A DNA stretch of 64,000 nt from Bermanella sp049115935. GTDB taxonomy: Bacteria; Pseudomonadota; Gammaproteobacteria; Pseudomonadales; Oceanobacteraceae. The stretch is taken from NCBI GenBank assembly GCA_049115935.1, contig JAGDZK010000041.1, positions 25,587 to 89,586 of the forward strand. The letters are read 5' to 3'. The translations under genes and the position numbers were made by a program. This document shows, in pieces, positions 1 to 9,047 of this stretch (the first letter of the stretch is position 1; the number at the start of each line of letters is the position of its first letter). Under the pieces are notes generated by a model that had not been told where the DNA came from, ran no database searches, and worked only from the letters and a program-made list of their open reading frames with translations.

Positions 1-195
1 GGGAATGGCTATTTTAGAACTCGAGTTGTGCAAAAGTACCTAGAAAGTGGTGAGCTAGAGAGAGTGCATAGCGCACCTGAATTTAGTTATCCCGTTTATT
101 TGATTTACACCGAGCAGTCAATGTCAAAATCCTTGTTGGTGTTTATTCAGATATTGAAGCAACAATCTAAAAAATTATTACATTGGCCCGTTTGA
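1..195 (+). CDS. LysR-family regulator, C-terminal end only
   Basis: The reading frame is open from the first base and stops at TGA 193-195. It encodes the last 64 residues of a LysR-type regulator. The pattern GxGYF followed about 20 residues later by APEFSYPVYLIY is typical of the end of the effector-binding domain of a common LysR subfamily. The DNA-binding N-terminus and the promoter lie outside the window, so the target cannot be judged. The 266 bases between this gene and the next one show only AT-rich sequence with no recognisable element. Confidence 0.75.
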   Translation, partial: GNGYFRTRVVQKYLESGELERVHSAPEFSYPVYLIYTEQSMSKSLLVFIQILKQQSKKLLHWPV

Positions 196-461
196 TAAAT
201 CATTATCTTATTGTTTAAAAAAATTATTAACACTTAGGCGTGAGCTAAGTTAAAAATTAAAGTTGGACAATTTAGTGGGCGTAATCAAGTTGTCATGAGA
301 TGAAATTAATATGCCATTGTTGGCCATATTTATTACCTAAGTGGCCAGTGTCCTAATTGGATCATTGCTTTGTCTTTTATGGTCATGGGAACGCAAAATA
401 TGCCTTTTAAAATAGGTTAATAGCCAAGCTGGCTGTCTTTATAATAATAACTGGGTCTCAC

Positions 462-1784
462 ATGAAACTAATCCGCTACCTACTGCTATGTGGCTTTTTT
501 ATCAGTGCAAATGCACTGGCTGAAAGTTATATGTATTTAACAAATAACACACAGAAAACCTTAACACTTCATACCGTGCAAACTGGCCATAATAATATTA
601 GCCATGGTAATCAGTGGGAATTACTGGCTCGTGAGGTGCCGCCTCTTGGTACCGTTAAATTTTTACGCTTCAACCGTGATCAAGGCATTAAATGGGGTAA
701 AGAGTACGAGTTTAATACTTATGTCTCTGGCTTGGATGATCAAGTGGTATTACGTCAAAAGCTAAGAGGCACCATGACATTTAGTAAAATGTGGTTAAGC
801 GGCCAGCAAGATAATTGGCACTATGATCGTGATATTCATAACGTGAGCTTAAACGACACACAAACCCTTGCCTTTAAGTCTGAATACGCTCGTGCCTCTG
901 GTGATGATATTCGTTATGTGATTCATGAAGATTTTCCTGTTCAAGAAAAAAGCCAGTATTCAAATGAGTTAAATGTTTTAACTTATAATACTTGGGCTTT
1001 ATTGCCGGGTATTGAAGCAAAAAATACAGGCAATCGTTTGAATACCATTGTAAGCTACATGAAAAATTATGATGTGGTTATATTTCAAGAAGTATTTGAC
1101 CCAATTTTAACCGCGCGTTTTCGCAAGAACATTGCTAAAGAGTACCCTTACTTAACTGAGATCCCTTGGAAATTTGGCAAAATCTTAACCGGTGGTTCAT
1201 TCATCGCTAGCCGTTGGCCAATCGAAGCGCAAGATGCCGTTGTGTATGATGCCTGTCGTGCTGACGGCTGTTTAGCAGGCAAGGGAATTAATTACGCTAA
1301 AATTCGTAAGGGTAGTCATGCCTACCATGTATTTGGCACTCATACACATGCCTATACTGGTGCAGATGATATCGCTGTGCGTTTTGCTCAATTGGCTCAG
1401 TTTAAAGCCTTAATTGACTCTAAGAATATCCCATATGAAGAGCCGGTTATTATGGGTGGTGATTTTAATGTAGATAAGCTGCACTTTCCTCAAGAGCATG
1501 CAGACTTCTTAAGCTTGTTTGATGCCACTGAGCCAGAAGCGGCGGGGCAATACCCTCATTCATATGCAGGTCCTGTAAATGTTTATGCAGATGATGAGTA
1601 CACAGAGTATCTAGACTATATCTTGTACAGTAATCAGCACTTAGCGCCTTATGATTCAAATAATGTGCTTATGACACCAAGAAGTATTTCATCTGAGCAC
1701 TGGGGGAGTTGGGATTTATCAGACCATTACCCAGTTAAAGCTGAGTTTTCTTTCCCACTACAACCTGAATACACGCCGTTTTAG
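462..1784 (+). CDS. Secreted sphingomyelinase C / endonuclease-exonuclease-phosphatase family
   Basis: A 440-aa protein of the Mg-dependent DNase I-like phosphatase fold, most like bacterial neutral sphingomyelinases (sphingomyelin to ceramide plus phosphocholine, often haemolytic). A cleavable signal peptide is visible (positively charged start, hydrophobic stretch, ANALA before residue 21). The catalytic domain starts near residue 168 with LNVLTYNTWAL, followed by the metal-binding FQEVFD near 208, GGDFNVD near 333 and the catalytic SDHYPV near 420. Residues 21-165 form an extra N-terminal domain that I do not recognise. No Shine-Dalgarno sequence stands out before the ATG. The gene stands alone and ends in a strong terminator. 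An unspecialised extracellular phosphodiesterase remains possible. Confidence 0.8.
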   Translation: MKLIRYLLLCGFFISANALAESYMYLTNNTQKTLTLHTVQTGHNNISHGNQWELLAREVPPLGTVKFLRFNRDQGIKWGKEYEFNTYVSGLDDQVVLRQKLRGTMTFSKMWLSGQQDNWHYDRDIHNVSLNDTQTLAFKSEYARASGDDIRYVIHEDFPVQEKSQYSNELNVLTYNTWALLPGIEAKNTGNRLNTIVSYMKNYDVVIFQEVFDPILTARFRKNIAKEYPYLTEIPWKFGKILTGGSFIASRWPIEAQDAVVYDACRADGCLAGKGINYAKIRKGSHAYHVFGTHTHAYTGADDIAVRFAQLAQFKALIDSKNIPYEEPVIMGGDFNVDKLHFPQEHADFLSLFDATEPEAAGQYPHSYAGPVNVYADDEYTEYLDYILYSNQHLAPYDSNNVLMTPRSISSEHWGSWDLSDHYPVKAEFSFPLQPEYTPF

Positions 1785-1825
1785 CTCGCATGCATGCTGG
1801 CAATAGCTGGTATGCGTTCTCCTTT

Positions 1826-1857
1826 GCCTAACCCTGTCCCGGGTTAGGCGTTTTTTC
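1826..1857 (+). terminator. Rho-independent terminator of the sphingomyelinase gene
   Basis: A 9-bp stem GCCTAACCC / GGGTTAGGC with a 6-base loop is followed by a run of T. Confidence 0.85.
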
Positions 1858-2022
1858 TTGTGTTAAATCGCCATACTATCAATACAAACACCTAAACCTT
1901 AGTTAAAATAGTGCTCTGTTACCCATAGCAATATAGGAAGGATATGACGGTGCACATGAATTGCCTCTTGGATATAAGAGCGCAAGATTCCATCAATGGG
2001 CTAAGTAAGGTATAACGGCCCA

Positions 2023-2880
2023 ATGAAGATTCCAAAACGTTTACAACCTCTATATGAGGATGGTTTGATTGATGAAGTTGTCAGTCAGCTAATGAGTGGC
2101 AAAGAAGCCACGGTTTATGTGGTAGCCAGTGGTGATGATATTTTATGTGCCAAGGTCTACAAAGAAGCAGATAAGCGCAGCTTTAAGCAGGCGGTGCAGT
2201 ATCAAGAAGGACGAAAATCAAAAAACAGTCGTCGCCAACGTGCGATGGAAAAAGGCAGTAAATACGGACGTAAACAGCAAGAAGATGCTTGGCACAACGC
2301 CGAAGTAGACGCTTTATATAAATTAGATGCCGCAGATGTTCGTGTGCCGACACCGTTTGGTTGTTTTGATGGTGTGCTTTTGATGGAGCTTGTGACAGAC
2401 GACGAAGGCAATGTCGCACCTCGTTTAAATGATGTGGCATTCGATGAAGCCCAAGCCATTGAAGACCATAACATGATGATGGAATACGTTAAGCGCATGT
2501 TATGCGCCGGTATTGTTCATGGTGACTTGTCAGAGTTTAATGTCTTGGTAGATGATTACGGCCCAGTGATTATTGATTTACCACAAGCGGTTGATGCCGC
2601 GGCGAACATGCATGCTAAAACCATGCTTGAGCGTGATGTAAATAACATGCGTGACTATTATGGCCAGTATGCTCCACAATTATTAAACACCAAGTATGCC
2701 AAAGAAATGTGGGCACTTTACGAAGACGGTGAGTTAAAACCTGATACACCACTGACAGGTTTGTACGAAGAAGATGAATCCAGTGCTGATGTAGACTCTG
2801 TACTTGAGGAAATTAAAGCCGCTTTATTAGAAGAGCAAGAAAAACAAGCACGATTAAAAGAAGACGAAGAAGAGCTGTAA
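2023..2880 (+). CDS. RIO-type serine/threonine protein kinase
   Basis: A 285-aa bacterial RIO1-family kinase. The GKEATVYVV nucleotide loop lies at residues 26-34, a candidate ATP-contacting Lys is in CAKVYK near 45, the catalytic loop HGDLSEFNV is near 166-174 and the metal-binding Asp is in IIDLPQ near 184. It lacks the long activation segment of eukaryotic kinases, as RIO proteins do. Residues 245-285 are a strongly acidic, helix-forming tail. RIO kinases act in ribosome biogenesis in eukaryotes and archaea; the role of bacterial members is not established. It is monocistronic, with a terminator shared with the converging gene downstream. Confidence 0.88.
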   Translation: MKIPKRLQPLYEDGLIDEVVSQLMSGKEATVYVVASGDDILCAKVYKEADKRSFKQAVQYQEGRKSKNSRRQRAMEKGSKYGRKQQEDAWHNAEVDALYKLDAADVRVPTPFGCFDGVLLMELVTDDEGNVAPRLNDVAFDEAQAIEDHNMMMEYVKRMLCAGIVHGDLSEFNVLVDDYGPVIIDLPQAVDAAANMHAKTMLERDVNNMRDYYGQYAPQLLNTKYAKEMWALYEDGELKPDTPLTGLYEEDESSADVDSVLEEIKAALLEEQEKQARLKEDEEEL

Positions 2881-2896
2881 CCGTTTGCAGATCTTA

Positions 2897-2934
2897 AAAA
2901 AACCATGGTCAATATTGCCCATGGTTTTTTTATG
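2897..2934. terminator. Bidirectional terminator between RIO kinase and GNAT genes
   Basis: A 12-bp stem with an A-tract on the left and a T-tract on the right (AAAAAACCATGG / CCATGGTTTTTT) sits between converging genes, so it can terminate in both directions. Confidence 0.85.
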
Positions 2935-2946
2935 TTTGGATAAACG

Positions 2947-3360
2947 TTATTTTATACTTTCACTTCGCTGTAATACCCAGCAACGCTCATTACGAGTAAA
3001 ACCAATATGCTCGTAATATGAATTGGCAGCAGGGGCTGAAATTAAAATCAATTTACAGTGTTTGTTTAATTCATGTTGAACGCGAACTTGCAGTTGCTTG
3101 CCAATACCTTGGTTTTGATAAGACTCATCTACAGCCAGGTCTGACAAATAGCAGGCGTAATGAAAATCCGTCATACAGCGTGCAATACCAACAAGTTTGT
3201 TATTATCCCATGCGCTAATGGTAAGATTTGCATGATCAAGCATACCTTGAAGGCAGGTTTTATCATGAATGGGGCGTCGCTGCCCAAGTGTGGAGTGCTC
3301 AAGTAAATCGGTGAACTGCTCAAGTGAGATCACCTGATTCTTTTTGTATTGTATGCTCAT
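2947..3360 (-). CDS. GNAT-family N-acetyltransferase
   Basis: A 137-aa single-domain GNAT protein. The acetyl-CoA-binding motif A is visible as YLSDLAVDESYQNQGIGKQL near residues 71-90, followed by the C-terminal NSYYEHIGF motif. The substrate cannot be predicted. The start is supported by AAGGA about seven bases upstream. It begins 14 bases after the stop of the DUF1275 gene on the same strand, so the two are probably co-transcribed. Confidence 0.82.
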   Translation of the reverse strand: MSIQYKKNQVISLEQFTDLLEHSTLGQRRPIHDKTCLQGMLDHANLTISAWDNNKLVGIARCMTDFHYACYLSDLAVDESYQNQGIGKQLQVRVQHELNKHCKLILISAPAANSYYEHIGFTRNERCWVLQRSESIK

Positions 3361-3374
3361 TTAAAAGTCCTTAT

Positions 3375-4034
3375 TTAACGGCGAGCGCGTAAAAAATAAA
3401 TGCGATAGGCAAGTGCCAGTGTCATGCAAATGACAATCGGGATGATCAATGTATAAAATTGATAGTGAGTATAGATGAATGCTCCCATGAAACCGCCACT
3501 AATGAACCCTGTAATGATCACCATAAATAAAATAAATTTACGTTGATCAAACGGCTCCTTTCTTAATGCAGCCCCTAACATGATGCCAAGGTCAGTAAAA
3601 ATGCCGGTCATGTGAGTGGTTCGTATAACCGCACCACTGTACTGGGTTACCAGTGCGTTTTGTAAGCCGCAGGCTGCAGATGCAAAGTAATGACCAAATG
3701 AAGATCCTTGTTGTAGAAAAAACAGCGCACCGAGTAATATTATGGCTTCTATCACTAATAGCGAATCATAGTGGCGGCCAAGTTTTAACGAAGGGCTACT
3801 GAGAAAAAAACCACTGATCATGGAGCCAATAACAAAACTGATTAATACCGCGATCAGGTGCCAACTTTGTGTTGAGAAAGACAAAAGGCTATTGCCAAGT
3901 AAGGTGGCTGTACCAGATAAATGGGAAACTGCTTGGTGCTGGAAGCCTAATAGCCCAACTACATTGATACAACCTGCCAGTAGGGCAAGGGTAAAAGCAC
4001 CATATTCAACCCATTTTGGCAGTTTCGAAATCAT
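3375..4034 (-). CDS. DUF1275 (YoaK-like) membrane protein
   Basis: A 219-aa integral membrane protein with about six hydrophobic helices. It has the DUF1275 signature: an N-terminal LLAGCINVVGLLGF helix, the HLSGTATLLGN motif, and AACGLQNALVTQYSGAVIRTTHMTG in pieces near residues 119-143. Function is unknown in this family; a transporter has been suggested elsewhere. It is first in a probable two-gene operon with the GNAT gene. Confidence 0.85.
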   Translation of the reverse strand: MISKLPKWVEYGAFTLALLAGCINVVGLLGFQHQAVSHLSGTATLLGNSLLSFSTQSWHLIAVLISFVIGSMISGFFLSSPSLKLGRHYDSLLVIEAIILLGALFFLQQGSSFGHYFASAACGLQNALVTQYSGAVIRTTHMTGIFTDLGIMLGAALRKEPFDQRKFILFMVIITGFISGGFMGAFIYTHYQFYTLIIPIVICMTLALAYRIYFLRARR

Positions 4035-4175
4035 ATTTACTTCACTCTTTATACTGATGCCGCGTTATCATACAAAAATTATGAGGCCATTGGTGTAAAA
4101 TGCACGAATAACACTTATTTTATTGTGTCTTTATTTAAGTGGTTTGCTGCGGTGTTTCTTTTTGGGGAGTTTTAA

Positions 4176-4775
4176 ATGCTGGGATATTTTGCTGGCTTGT
4201 CATTAGGGTTTAGTTTGATATTGGCCATTGGGGCACAAAATGCGTTTGTGCTTAAGCAGGGTCTAAAACAGCAGCACGTCTTTTTAGTGTTTGTTATTTG
4301 TGCTGTTTCGGATGCATTGCTAATTGCATTGGGGGTAGCAGGTTTTGCGGGCATCGTAAAACAAGTGCCTTGGCTTGAACCGGTAGCTCGTTATGGTGGC
4401 GTTTTGTTTTTAAGTATCTATGGTGCAAAAAGCCTATGGCAGGCATTTCAAAAAACAGAAAGTTTAGTCGCTAGTAACAATGAAGTGTCATCTGCTTTTA
4501 AAGTGGCAGTGACCTGTTTAGGCTTTACTTGGTTAAACCCTCATGTGTATTTAGATACCGTCTTTTTATTAGGGGCTATATCAACCCAATACCCATTACA
4601 GCAATTTGAATTTGCATTGGGTGGTATTACCGCTTCGTTTTTATTTTTTGGTGCGTTAGCTTATGGGGCAAGATTACTTGCCCCTATATTTGAAAAGCCA
4701 ATGGCTTGGCGCGTTTTTGATATTTTGATTGCCATTGTCATGTGGTTAATTGCCGTTAAATTGTTACTCGTTTAA
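4176..4775 (+). CDS. argO: LysE/ArgO-family amino-acid exporter
   Basis: A 199-aa inner-membrane protein with six predicted helices, the normal length for the LysE superfamily. The N-terminal IGAQNAFVLKQGL motif (residues 18-30) and the central FTWLNPHVYLDTVFLLG motif (about 116-132) are those of ArgO/LysE exporters, which expel arginine or lysine when they accumulate. GGGGAG eight bases before ATG supports the start. The substrate assignment to arginine is by family resemblance only. It stands alone, with an untranslated leader of unknown length and no ArgP-type gene next to it. Confidence 0.82.
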   Translation: MLGYFAGLSLGFSLILAIGAQNAFVLKQGLKQQHVFLVFVICAVSDALLIALGVAGFAGIVKQVPWLEPVARYGGVLFLSIYGAKSLWQAFQKTESLVASNNEVSSAFKVAVTCLGFTWLNPHVYLDTVFLLGAISTQYPLQQFEFALGGITASFLFFGALAYGARLLAPIFEKPMAWRVFDILIAIVMWLIAVKLLLV

Positions 4776-4824
4776 TGGCAGTTTAGCTTATGCTTTATGT
4801 GTAGATTTGTTTAAGGTATAGGTT

Positions 4825-5301
4825 TTATTCGTTATTACCTGTACTTTGATTGTCTACATGAGGTGGGGCTAGTTTCAAAAATACACCCAGAGCCATAAGT
4901 AATAGAGCGGCACTGACCAGTATGGCCACTGGATAATAAAGGTTACCCGCTAGATCAAGCTGGCTGTATTTAATGACCATGATTAGCCCTTCCAAAGAGA
5001 GTGCAACGCAAACGGTACCTATGAATCGCGGCAACGTTCTTCGCAACATAATGATCACATCGTGATCAGCTTCTTGGCCATATTCTTGCCCAATAACCAT
5101 AGCAAGTTCAAATACAGCGATTGATATGACGCTGCCATTGATGATTTTAATTATGACTTGGGTGATCTCTTCACCGTTGATGATCTGCTGGAATGCCACT
5201 GCGATTGTGGATATTAAAATACTGGCAGCAAGGATATAAAATACAAACGTAAATGCTTTGGCAAAATAACGTTGGAAATTAATGGACTGTATGGACTTCA
5301 T
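4825..5301 (-). CDS. Four-helix inner-membrane protein of unknown function
   Basis: A 158-aa protein with about four hydrophobic segments (near residues 15-37, 55-75, 90-108 and 122-142) and short polar ends. The layout is reminiscent of PsiE-like four-helix proteins, but I see no diagnostic motif and do not assign it. A conserved-looking stretch EYGQEADHDVIIMLRRTLPR lies in a loop near residues 73-92. It stands alone, divergent from nothing obvious, and its ribosome-binding site is weak. Confidence 0.6.
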   Translation of the reverse strand: MKSIQSINFQRYFAKAFTFVFYILAASILISTIAVAFQQIINGEEITQVIIKIINGSVISIAVFELAMVIGQEYGQEADHDVIIMLRRTLPRFIGTVCVALSLEGLIMVIKYSQLDLAGNLYYPVAILVSAALLLMALGVFLKLAPPHVDNQSTGNNE

Positions 5302-5445
5302 GTAGATGCCTGTATGGTATTAAAATTTTAGACGTAGTTCGTTAAGCATAGTCAGGTTTGACAGGTGTTGTTGCAAAAGTTCGTGATAATAGAAAGTTAT
5401 GAGACAAGCTTGGCAAAAGCAAGCTTGCCTGATTAACATGTGGCG

Positions 5446-6192
5446 CTATTTTTTAGGCGAGCTAGTTTGCCAGATAGACTCATTAACCGATGGTTTATCA
5501 TCTGACTTCTTTTTGTCTTTATTCAGTGAAATGGTAGGGCGATTAGCCTTTGCAGGCTTGGTATCATCTTTTTCTTTAAATTTCGGGTTTTTATAAATCA
5601 CTTTTTCACTTTCTTTTTTCGGCTTTAAAAAAGGCTTGGTGTTCGGTTTACCCTTATTCTTTTTGTAAGCTTCTTTCTTATTTTCAAACTTACCTTTCGC
5701 CGCTTGGAATTCAGATTGCTTCTGCGCAGTGGAGTCATTGGTGTGTTTCTTTTGTAGGCCTTGCAAGAAGTTACGTAAGATCTGATCTTGGCATTCGCGA
5801 TAATGTTTGTGATCTGGCTTGCGGAAAAACGCAGTCAACTCAGCCTTACCCATTAGAAATTCAGCGCTTTCAAGTAAATCAAGGATGTCTTGGTCGATGA
5901 GGTTTAATGCGATTTTTAGTTTTCTAAAGATGATGTTGTTGTTCAAGGCAAACTCAGCAGCTGGGCTTGGGCCGTCTTTTTTGCCACGTTTTTCAATGAT
6001 AAAGCCATTTAAGAACTGCGCCATTTCATGGTCTGAGCAGCGAACATAAGCAGGATCATCGTCTTTTTTTAGCCAGGTATTCACAAGGGCAGGGGTGACT
6101 TCAAGGCCACCCAAAGCGCAGATGGCGACCATTTTTTGATCATTGTAGTTAAAGGTGTAGCGTAGGCGGCGAAGAACGTAGTTGTTGGTCAC
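5446..6192 (-). CDS. DUF1456 (YehS-like) protein with long basic tail
   Basis: The N-terminal half carries the DUF1456 duplication: TNNYVLRRLRYTFN with LGGLEVTPALVNTWLKK, then NNNIIFRKLKIALNL with MGKAELTAFFRKPDHKHYRE. Family proteins begin just before the first TNN/NN motif, so I place the start at the GTG at 6192, which has GAG seven bases upstream. The frame stays open up to 6291, but that extension does not look conserved. After residue 160 (counted from the GTG) the protein is a lysine-rich, low-complexity tail (KKNKGK, KPKKE, KKKSDD) typical of nucleic-acid-associated proteins. Its function is unknown; RNA or ribosome contact is inference from the tail. Confidence 0.75.
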   Translation of the reverse strand: MTNNYVLRRLRYTFNYNDQKMVAICALGGLEVTPALVNTWLKKDDDPAYVRCSDHEMAQFLNGFIIEKRGKKDGPSPAAEFALNNNIIFRKLKIALNLIDQDILDLLESAEFLMGKAELTAFFRKPDHKHYRECQDQILRNFLQGLQKKHTNDSTAQKQSEFQAAKGKFENKKEAYKKNKGKPNTKPFLKPKKESEKVIYKNPKFKEKDDTKPAKANRPTISLNKDKKKSDDKPSVNESIWQTSSPKK

Positions 6193-6329
6193 TAAAGGCT
6201 CGAATGCAAAGAAAAGTACAAAGCCTAATTCTAGCGGGTTTTGGCGCAAATTTATTGGGAAATTTACCCATGTTAGAAATTGATCTAACAAATCCCTGAA
6301 ATTAGGCCTGTATTTCTTTTATTAGGTGC

Positions 6330-7364
6330 TTATTGCAGCTTTTTTAGAAACTCTAATCTAGCCGTGTCTTGAGGGTCTGACCATGGTGTGGTGTCGTATT
6401 GATCAAGTGGAAAACCATTAATTTTGGTTTCGCCTATGCGGCTATCGCCATAACTGGTGCGAATACCTGGGCGATTTGGCAATTTAGTGAGCACCCAAGT
6501 ATCCAGTATGTAGGGTCCTGGATTATTGGTTGCACGTAGTACTTCACTGTGAACTTTGAGTATCCACGTGGTTTTACCTTTTGCTAAGTTCTGTTTGGCA
6601 TTTAAGTGAGCAATAGGGCTTTTTGATTGATTAAATAAGTTCGCTGACAGGCGGTATCGCCCAGCTTCATTAATCGACATATCAACGGGGATGGATAAGT
6701 TCACCCCTTCAACATAGGGTTCACCAACCGATAAAATGGTGCCATTGTCAGGTGAATATTTAATCGGGGATAGAATGGCAAGGCGGCCATGCTCTGCAAA
6801 ATTGAAGCTGGCTTTAATATGCAGATCAACTGGCCAGTCATTATCTTTTGAATCCAGTGTGGCTTCAAATAGGTCTTTTTTGTGATCAACTTTAAAGCGA
6901 CTTAAGGTTTTATTATTTTCAACTAATTCAATATTTACTTGAGTCGGCTTAATGGGGCCGGTAGAGGATAACGTGGCACTTATTATATCACCATGTTTAT
7001 ACGTGAATTTAGAGGGCGATAGCTGTGCGCTGGAATCAACGCCTTCGCCTAGGTTTAACGATACAGGCAAGACAGTTAACGGTTTGAGTAAATCCACTTG
7101 CTGCTCATCGATAGGGATAGAGTAATTGGGGAACTGCATGTTTTGTTCATAGTGGCTAGCTAATACCGCCATTTGCTCGCCTAATTCTTTTTCAAGAACT
7201 TTAGAGTTTATTGGTTTTGAGGTCACTTGAGTTGGTGCTTGTATAACTGTGTTTGAGTTTGAAATAGGGGCTGAAACAAGACTATTTGACTCAATAATGC
7301 TTACGTCACTTAGTGTAACCCCTAAAATGACAGCGGCTGCGATGCCTATAAACCAAATGCGCAT
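6330..7364 (-). CDS. Exported or membrane-anchored protein of unknown function, beta-rich
   Basis: A 344-aa protein with a short hydrophobic N-terminus (residues 3-19) acting as signal peptide or anchor, then a Ser/Thr-rich spacer and a long stretch of alternating hydrophobic residues suggesting beta-sandwich domains. It resembles proteins annotated with a 'choice-of-anchor' type domain. The gene follows the lipase gene, the place and size expected for a lipase foldase (Lif), but it has no Lif-like helical repeats or motif, so I do not call it one. AGGTAAG just upstream of ATG supports the start. A terminator hairpin separates it from the lipase gene, so co-expression is uncertain. Confidence 0.55.
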   Translation of the reverse strand: MRIWFIGIAAAVILGVTLSDVSIIESNSLVSAPISNSNTVIQAPTQVTSKPINSKVLEKELGEQMAVLASHYEQNMQFPNYSIPIDEQQVDLLKPLTVLPVSLNLGEGVDSSAQLSPSKFTYKHGDIISATLSSTGPIKPTQVNIELVENNKTLSRFKVDHKKDLFEATLDSKDNDWPVDLHIKASFNFAEHGRLAILSPIKYSPDNGTILSVGEPYVEGVNLSIPVDMSINEAGRYRLSANLFNQSKSPIAHLNAKQNLAKGKTTWILKVHSEVLRATNNPGPYILDTWVLTKLPNRPGIRTSYGDSRIGETKINGFPLDQYDTTPWSDPQDTARLEFLKKLQ

Positions 7365-7402
7365 AGCTTACCTATTTAAAAATAATTTAATCAAACAAAG
7401 AA

Positions 7403-7434
7403 AAAGGCTAATGAAGCAAATCCATTAGCCTTTT
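7403..7434 (-). terminator. Terminator after the lipase gene
   Basis: Read on the minus strand, an 11-bp stem (AAAGGCTAATG with its complement) with a 9-base loop is followed by a T-rich tract. It lies in the 90-base gap between the lipase gene and the gene behind it. Confidence 0.75.
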
Positions 7435-7454
7435 GTTTTAGTATAGCGAGGATC

Positions 7455-8504
7455 TTAGTTGTTAAGAGTATCGTATACTTTTTCGCTCATGGTTGAGCCT
7501 TTGCTATTGGTTACGTAAAGGTAATCTGCAAACCAGCCGTCATAGTATTTTGTCGAGAAGTCGACGTTAATACCGCCAGCATTAAAGTTGTTATCAACAT
7601 ACGTTAGTTGAACACCCGTTTGATCACCAATCGTGCCGTTGTGGTGAGTTTTATCACCCATTAACACAGCAAAGTGATTGGTGAAAAGCGCGCTTGGTGC
7701 ATTGGCATTGCCATTTTTAATCTTGCCGTTGAATTCAACATTTTTAGAGCAGCTATCATACGCTTTAGGATCAACCGCACCACAGCTTGAGTGAGTGGGT
7801 ACCACGCCATCATCGGTACCAGTAATAAATCCACCGGTAATGCCAAAGTAAGCATTGCCTGCACCAGCAAAACGCAAGCGCGGTACTGAGCTTGGAGAAG
7901 TGGCTAGGTTACGGGCAGTGGCTGGCTGAAGATCGTAAAGTACGCCTAGGTCTTGATCGCTTTCTAGTTTGCCACCCATGAACCATTCAACAGCGGATAC
8001 AGCTAATGACGATGCAGTATTATTGCTGGTCACAATTGAAACCACGGTATCTGCTATCTCAGTACCACCGCCGGCACCGGCGAAGTCTAGAGATGTCAGA
8101 ATATTTAAAGGGGTGTAGCCGTTTGCAGCTAACCAGTCTGCCTGGTTTTCAAGAAAGTAGCGTGCCACTAGGTCACCGGTCGAGTGTGTCACTAGAACGC
8201 AACCATCAGTACACAAACCGGATAATGATAAGTTTACGGCATCGTTGTATAGACGCTCAGCGGTAGCGCCTTCAATGCGCTCTGATGAATCCCAATCTAA
8301 GCGGGCTTCTGCACGGGTGTTCCAGTAGTCTGACCAGTAGTCTTGGCCATTTTGTACGATTTCATTACTTGAAGCGGGTTGGTTAAGAACATTGTCTGGC
8401 TGAAAGCCATGGACCAATATCACATTGTGGCCCGCTAATTGAGCCTGGCTGCTAGCAGCAAGGCCAGTTAGAACCAAAGACGATAGTAGATTTTTAAGTT
8501 TCAT
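7455..8504 (-). CDS. Secreted lipase/esterase, alpha/beta hydrolase fold
   Basis: A 349-aa protein with a signal peptide (residues 1-21, ending SSQA) followed by the oxyanion-hole motif VILVHGF. The nucleophile elbow is VTHSTGD near residue 106, where the usual first Gly of GxSxG is replaced by Thr. The probable catalytic Asp is in GTDDGVVPTHSSCG near 232 and the His in TNHFAVL near 279. Cysteine pairs (CTDGC, and SCG with SC) suggest disulfides in an exported enzyme. It probably hydrolyses triacylglycerols or short esters outside the cell. The substrate is not readable from sequence. Confidence 0.8.
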   Translation of the reverse strand: MKLKNLLSSLVLTGLAASSQAQLAGHNVILVHGFQPDNVLNQPASSNEIVQNGQDYWSDYWNTRAEARLDWDSSERIEGATAERLYNDAVNLSLSGLCTDGCVLVTHSTGDLVARYFLENQADWLAANGYTPLNILTSLDFAGAGGGTEIADTVVSIVTSNNTASSLAVSAVEWFMGGKLESDQDLGVLYDLQPATARNLATSPSSVPRLRFAGAGNAYFGITGGFITGTDDGVVPTHSSCGAVDPKAYDSCSKNVEFNGKIKNGNANAPSALFTNHFAVLMGDKTHHNGTIGDQTGVQLTYVDNNFNAGGINVDFSTKYYDGWFADYLYVTNSKGSTMSEKVYDTLNN

Positions 8505-8794
8505 ATGGGTGCCTATCTGTTTTTTTTGTTGTTTAAGTCAGGGCATCCTTGTTACCGAACTTAACTGAGATGCAAACTATCATATGGGCTAACTCTGAAG
8601 TGGGTTATTTGCTCTATTTTGGCCAAATCTAACCTTTATACTACTTTGGTATGGTAAAAAAACGCCCATTCACGATACATTTTCGGCCAAATAGGTACAT
8701 CTGTTTTGATTTTGTGGTGTTCAGACTATGCTTTGGCGCATTTAGAGAGTCTTACTGTGTGCTATGATTGGTAAAAATTTGAACGTGGTAAAGT

Positions 8795-9046
8795 ATGTCG
8801 ACACAAGTAAATAACCCCCTACACGGCGTGACTTTGAAAAATTTGGTGACTGATTTAGTGGAACACCTAGGTTTTGAAGAAATGGGACGTGAAGTGAATA
8901 TACGTTGCTTTACTCATGACCCTAGCATTAATTCGAGTCTGAGGTTTTTACGTAAAACCCTTTGGGCGCGTGAGAAGGTGGAGGCACTGTATTTAGAGCA
9001 TCAGCGTGCCATTGAGCAAAAGAAACAGATATATAAGCAGCCTTGA
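8795..9046 (+). CDS. VF530-family small DNA-binding protein
   Basis: An 83-aa protein that matches the VF530/DUF2132 family along its whole length: NPLHGVTLKNLV at the start, IRCFTHDPSINSSLRFLRKT in the middle and WAREKVEALYL at the end. The family is known from a Vibrio structure with a DNA-binding-like fold; its cellular role is not established. It converges on the DUF2986 gene with only one base between the two stop codons. Confidence 0.88.
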   Translation: MSTQVNNPLHGVTLKNLVTDLVEHLGFEEMGREVNIRCFTHDPSINSSLRFLRKTLWAREKVEALYLEHQRAIEQKKQIYKQP

Positions 9047-9047
9047 G

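Noticed and set aside
5404..5432. AAGCTTG / CAAGCTT hairpin as a terminator of the DUF1456 gene
   Set aside because: A stem is present but no T-tract follows on the minus strand.
6193..6291. N-terminal extension of the DUF1456 protein
   Set aside because: Family members start at the TNN motif; the added residues look unconserved, and the GTG at 6192 has an upstream GAG.
6330..7364. Lipase foldase (Lif)
   Set aside because: Position, length and anchor fit, but the sequence is beta-rich and lacks the Lif motif and helical repeats.
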